The notes under the pieces: generated by a model | Told to the model about the DNA's origin: nothing | What the model saw: the letters and a program-made list of their open reading frames with translations, nothing else | Databases searched by the model: none | Assembly: GCF_029076845.1 (NCBI RefSeq) | Contig: NZ_JARESE010000006.1 | Span: forward strand, 1 to 42,487 | DNA length: 42,487 bases | Source: Novosphingobium album (ex Liu et al. 2023) | GTDB taxonomy: Bacteria > Pseudomonadota > Alphaproteobacteria > Sphingomonadales > Sphingomonadaceae | Direction: 5' to 3' | Made by a program: the position numbers and the translations under genes | Shown here: positions 39,493-42,487 of the stretch, in pieces | How the letters are laid out: each line of letters begins with the position of its first letter | How positions within the stretch are numbered: the stretch's first letter is position 1

Positions 39493-39506
39493 GAAAGGGA
39501 AGGGGG
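39493..39506 (+). promoter_or_regulatory. Purine-rich motif, copy 8
   Basis: GAAAGGGAAGGGGG, nearly identical to copy 1 (including the preceding AT), 80 bases before ATG 39587. The distance is larger than at other copies. Confidence 0.55.
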
Positions 39507-39586
39507 AGACGGTGGGTGTCTCGGGCAAATCCCGAGGCCGCTTGCCGCCCGCGCCCTGTGCGCCCAGCACCCACGAGGTTCCCTAC

Positions 39587-40282
39587 ATGGCCAATCATTT
39601 CACCAAGGCGAGCTTCATGCTCGCCGTCACTCCCGCCGAAGCAGAGGTGCTTCGCCTGATCGCCGAGGCCGTAGACATCCTCGGCGAGGCGGGCATTGAA
39701 CCGGCAGGGCGTGCTGCCCGCTTCGCGGCACTGGGTCCAGCCTTCGCCGCCACCTTTCCGCCGTCCGCGGACAACCCGTTCGATGGCTTCCTCGGGCTCT
39801 TTCCCGATCCGGACTATCCGCGTCTCGGTTTCACCTTGCAGGTCGATGCTCCCGGCGCGGGCGATACAATCCGCGTCTGGATTCACGGCGACCAGGTCGA
39901 CATTGAAACGGCTGCCGCGCTCATCCAGGCGACGGCGAAATCGGCCCTGCCGTTCGGCTTCGAATATGCGCTCGATTGCGATCGCATGCGCCCGGGCGAA
40001 TTCGGCGGCGGCTTCGTCGTGATACGCGAGGACGACATCGAATATGGCGGCTCGGCCCGAGGCCTCGAAGCGGCGCTCGCACGGCGCCCCGACGAGGCCG
40101 AGAACGGCTTGGTGATCGCCATGCGGGATCCCGAGGAGGGACTGCTGTTCTGGAACAGCGCCGACGGCTTCGGCGCGCTGGAAACCGCAACGGTCTATTC
40201 CGAGACCGAGGCCTCGAACCTCGACCTTCCCATCGCCGACGACCAGCCGGAATGGCTCGCCCTGCCGGCACCTCTCGCCTGA
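39587..40282 (+). CDS. Backbone protein of unknown function
   Basis: Encodes 231 residues from ATG 39587 (MANHFTKASFMLAVTPAEAE). The middle contains FAATFPPSADNPFDGFLGLF and RLGFTLQVDAPGAGDTIRVW, the latter part IHGDQVDIETAAALIQATAK. It is acidic and soluble. No family named. In-frame extension upstream is possible but lacks a ribosome site and crosses the purine-rich motif. Confidence 0.7.
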   Translation: MANHFTKASFMLAVTPAEAEVLRLIAEAVDILGEAGIEPAGRAARFAALGPAFAATFPPSADNPFDGFLGLFPDPDYPRLGFTLQVDAPGAGDTIRVWIHGDQVDIETAAALIQATAKSALPFGFEYALDCDRMRPGEFGGGFVVIREDDIEYGGSARGLEAALARRPDEAENGLVIAMRDPEEGLLFWNSADGFGALETATVYSETEASNLDLPIADDQPEWLALPAPLA

Positions 40283-40294
40283 AGGAGACCGACC

Positions 40295-40579
40295 ATGCGC
40301 TACATCGTCGCGCTCTATGAGATCGACCGCGCCTACGGAGGCGACGAGGAGGGAGGCTGGTTCTTCGACACCGGCGAGCTGGTGCGCCTTCTTGCCCTGG
40401 CTCCCACCGAGGGCCGCGCCGTCTCGCTCGCAGCCCGTGCGAACCGGCTGCTCAGTCGGCTGCAGCGGCATCGCCGCCCTGTCGATTCCATTCTCTACGA
40501 CGGCGGCCGCCATACGGCGATCGTCTACGAGTGGACCGCTCCGCCAAGCTTTCCCGAGCAGCGCCCACACTATGCCTGA
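40295..40579 (+). CDS. Small backbone protein of unknown function
   Basis: Encodes 94 residues from ATG 40295 after AAGGAGACCGACC. MRYIVALYEIDRAYGGDEEG and LLALAPTEGRAVSLAARANR are its main features; no domain is recognised. Same unit as its neighbours on both sides. Confidence 0.68.
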   Translation: MRYIVALYEIDRAYGGDEEGGWFFDTGELVRLLALAPTEGRAVSLAARANRLLSRLQRHRRPVDSILYDGGRHTAIVYEWTAPPSFPEQRPHYA

Positions 40580-40656
40580 GGCCGAGGCCGGTTTCAGCCG
40601 CGCCTGAAACTCCCACCATCACCGGCCCGAGGCCGATTTCGAAGGAGACCCCTTCC

Positions 40657-41589
40657 ATGTCGACCCATCACCTCGTCTTTACTGCGGCTGTGCCCGACTG
40701 GATCCTGAAGCGCGCCGAGGCCGAAGACGCGCGGCGCGCCCGCAGCTGGCTGTTATCGCAGAGCTGGTACGAGCGCCGCCGCATCGCCTGGAAATCGTCC
40801 CGCACCGTTTCGCCGGACAGAACCCACTCCCAGGTCCGCCACAACATCGTTCTCGACCTCGATTGTCCGGCCAGTGCGAAGCCAGCATCCGGCTCGCTTG
40901 CCCTCACCGTCCATGTCAGCGTTCGCCGCGGCGAGGACCCGATCGAGAAGGCGCGCCGTGTGCTCGACCTGCCGCGCAGCGGCCGGCCCGGCCGCCGGAT
41001 CCGCAAGGCCAACGGCATGATGGACCGCGGATCGTTCAGCACCGTTCGCGGCAAGTCCGTGATCGGGACAATGCCGCCCCAATGGCCCGTCGACCGGATG
41101 CTGACCGGCTATTCGAGCCACCTGGGCAGCTACGGGCAGGGCGGCGTCGGCCTTTCCGGATGGCAATGCAATCGCGGATCCTGGATCGTCCTTCCACTGA
41201 CCGGCTCGGACGGATGGATCTGGCTGACCCGCGAGGACATCGCGCCCGCAGACGATTTCCGGTCGCTCAAGGTCGTCGTCGACCAGCGCATTCTCGGCGT
41301 CCATCCCGACCAGCTTTCGGATTTTCCGCCTTGGGAACATCGCTATGCCGGGCATCACCAGATCCTCGACATGCCCGACTTCGGCGAGCCGACCATAGCG
41401 CGCTTCGAAGCAACCGAATCCGGATTTGTGTTGGAAGCCGCAAGCGGCCTCACCTGCTGGCGCTTTGCCATGGGCGACGACCTGCCGAGGCCGATCTGGG
41501 CGGGCTCGGGCGAGCCGCGCGTCCTCTGCCCTGGAGAATCCGTCGCGAACGCCTTCCTGCTGGCGCACGACTGCTATCTCGAGGTCTAG
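40657..41589 (+). CDS. Backbone protein of unknown function, 310 residues
   Basis: Starts at ATG 40657 behind GAAGGAGACCCCTTCC; an upstream open stretch overlaps the preceding gene and is rejected. The basic N-terminal third (ILKRAEAEDARRARSWLLSQ) is followed by a Gly- and Trp-rich middle (GYSSHLGSYGQGGVGLSGWQ, GSDGWIWLTREDIAP). I do not recognise the family. It is the last gene before the VapBC pair. Confidence 0.7.
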   Translation: MSTHHLVFTAAVPDWILKRAEAEDARRARSWLLSQSWYERRRIAWKSSRTVSPDRTHSQVRHNIVLDLDCPASAKPASGSLALTVHVSVRRGEDPIEKARRVLDLPRSGRPGRRIRKANGMMDRGSFSTVRGKSVIGTMPPQWPVDRMLTGYSSHLGSYGQGGVGLSGWQCNRGSWIVLPLTGSDGWIWLTREDIAPADDFRSLKVVVDQRILGVHPDQLSDFPPWEHRYAGHHQILDMPDFGEPTIARFEATESGFVLEAASGLTCWRFAMGDDLPRPIWAGSGEPRVLCPGESVANAFLLAHDCYLEV

Positions 41590-41627
41590 CGCGCCCAAGC
41601 CGGCGCCACGTCTCCTGGTCCGGCCGG

Positions 41628-41674
41628 TTGAATTTCCTGCGCCGCATGTATATGTTCATGTATATGCAAGGAGG
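41628..41674 (+). promoter_or_regulatory. vapBC promoter, operator repeats and ribosome site
   Basis: TTGAAT (41628-41633) and TATGTT (41651-41656) are 17 bases apart. CATGTATATG occurs twice in direct order (41645-41654 and 41657-41666) across the -10 box, a likely VapB/VapBC binding site. AAGGAGG lies at 41668-41674, so the leader is very short. Confidence 0.7.
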
Positions 41675-41676
41675 CT

Positions 41677-41940
41677 ATGGTGGCACGATCCGAATCCACA
41701 CCTGCCCGGGAAGCCAAGCTTTTTCGTAATAACAAGAGCCAGGCTGTGCGTATTCCCGCCGATTTCGAGCTGCCCGGGACAAGCGTCCTGATCCACCGCG
41801 AGGGCGACCGACTGGTCATCGAGCCTATCCGCCGCAAGAGCCTGCTCGAAGTCCTCGCGGGCCTCGAACCGCTCGGGCCCGAAGACCAGTTCCCCGACAT
41901 CGACGACACGCTGCTGCCGGCGAAGGCGATAAATCTGTGA
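41677..41940 (+). CDS. vapB: VapB/AbrB-type antitoxin
   Basis: Encodes 87 residues from ATG 41677; GTG 41680 has better spacing (five bases) from AAGGAGG and may be the true start. AKLFRNNKSQAVRIPADFEL is the swapped-hairpin AbrB-type DNA-binding domain of VapB, followed by VLIHREGDRLVIEPI. The acidic C terminus (EDQFPDIDDTLLP) would block the VapC active site. The stop overlaps vapC (GTGA). Confidence 0.9.
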   Translation: MVARSESTPAREAKLFRNNKSQAVRIPADFELPGTSVLIHREGDRLVIEPIRRKSLLEVLAGLEPLGPEDQFPDIDDTLLPAKAINL

Positions 41941-42350
41941 GCCGCCTCTATATGCTGGACACCAACATCGTGTCCGAACTTGCCCGCAATCCGCAGGGCG
42001 GCGTCGCAAAGCGGATCGCCGAGGTCGGACCCGATGCGATCTGCGTCAGCATCATCACCGCAGCCGAGCTGCGCTATGGCTGCGCGAAGAAGGGGTCACC
42101 TCGGCTGCTTGCGCAGATTGAAGCCATTCTGGACAGCGTGCAGATACTCGCGCTCGATATTCCCGCCGATACCGAATATGGCGGTATTCGCGCCGAACTC
42201 GAAGCTGCGGGCCAGCCGATCGGCCCCAACGATCTTTTCATCGCCGCCCATGCCTATGCCCTCGAAGCGGTGCTGGTAACCGCCAATGTCGGCGAATTCT
42301 CTCGCGTTCGTGCGCTTAGCATCGAAAACTGGCTGGACGAGGTCCGTTGA
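41937..42350 (+). CDS. vapC: VapC PIN-domain toxin
   Basis: Encodes 137 residues from GTG 41937 (MSRLYMLDTNIVSELARNPQ). The PIN ribonuclease acidic residues are seen in YMLDTN, TAAELRYG and PNDLFIAAHA, with TANVGEFSRV near the end. VapC toxins cut tRNA or rRNA and are neutralised by VapB. The length is normal. A small hairpin (CGCCGC-GAG-GCGGCG at 42353-42367) follows and may terminate transcription. Confidence 0.92.
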   Translation: MSRLYMLDTNIVSELARNPQGGVAKRIAEVGPDAICVSIITAAELRYGCAKKGSPRLLAQIEAILDSVQILALDIPADTEYGGIRAELEAAGQPIGPNDLFIAAHAYALEAVLVTANVGEFSRVRALSIENWLDEVR

Positions 42351-42422
42351 TGCGCCGCGAGGCGGCGTCCTTCGCCTGAGGCGCAGCCTCGGCGCTACGG
42401 CTCTTCGATCTCCGTTGGCAGC

Positions 42423-42487
42423 CCCGAGGCCGCGGCAGCGGGCCTCGGATGGGGCGCTTGACGCGCCTGCTCGGCCGAACGGCCGAG
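42423..42487 (+). repeat. 65-base direct repeat, right copy (continues to window edge)
   Basis: Identical over all 65 bases to 36201-36265, including its three hairpins. Since the window ends inside it, the full repeat may be longer. At the left copy it is followed by the purine-rich motif and the DUF736 gene, so a second similar gene may begin just outside the window. Confidence 0.9.

Noticed and set aside
1..42487. CRISPR array, tRNA or rRNA genes
   Set aside because: No regularly spaced repeats and no tRNA-like or rRNA-like segments were seen.

Overview
The window looks like the accessory part of a mobile element (integrative conjugative element or plasmid) from a GC-rich alphaproteobacterium, most likely a sphingomonad. 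Three things suggest this: the ArdC, DUF736, DUF3768, DUF6927, DUF6915 and DUF7673-type families, the tightly packed ATGA-overlapping genes, and the alternation of conserved unknown backbone genes with cargo. The taxonomic call is inference from gene content. No conjugation, replication, rRNA, tRNA or CRISPR locus is visible.

Layout. 1-3779 is backbone: the end of an ArdC-like anti-restriction gene, then a DUF6927-type gene (366-3532) split by a complete group II intron (637-3191) that encodes a reverse transcriptase/maturase/HNH protein. 3790-8155 is cargo: phospholipase D-like protein, HdeD-like membrane protein, secreted nuclease and O-acetylhomoserine sulfhydrylase. 8389-9882 is a divergent pair, one member being a TGT/DpdA-like base-exchange enzyme. 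9989-13096 is an arsenic operon (arsR, two unrelated arsC types, acr3, arsH). 13252-18448 is a Tn554-like set of three tyrosine recombinases plus a small accessory protein. An orphan OmpR-type response regulator follows (about 18791-19561).

19713-29707 is backbone again: unknown proteins, a DUF4262 protein, a NYN-domain putative nuclease, a HerA-like ATPase fused by overlap to a protein with seven Myb/SANT-like repeats, a Mom-like DNA-modification protein, a PP-loop enzyme and a DUF3768 protein. 29708-33625 is a second cargo patch (double CDGSH iron-sulfur protein, DoxX, LigB-type dioxygenase, broken panB and Lrp fragments, NAD(P)-binding oxidoreductase). 33993-42350 is backbone with a GHKL ATPase, DUF736 and other unknown families, and two toxin-antitoxin pairs.

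The most interesting features are: (i) the intron sits inside a reading frame, and precise removal restores an intact 203-residue protein; (ii) HerA-like ATPase, seven-repeat Myb protein and Mom-like protein form one apparent operon, with DpdA-like and PP-loop enzymes elsewhere in the element, suggesting a DNA modification or defence function; (iii) a purine-rich motif (about GRRAGGGAAGGGGG) recurs at eight places, usually 34-46 bases before the first start codon of a gene block; (iv) a perfect 65-base direct repeat lies at 36201-36265 and at the right edge of the window; (v) the arsenic operon is bracketed by repeats sharing CCTGATCCC next to the recombinase genes. All family assignments come from reading the translated sequence; no database search was run.
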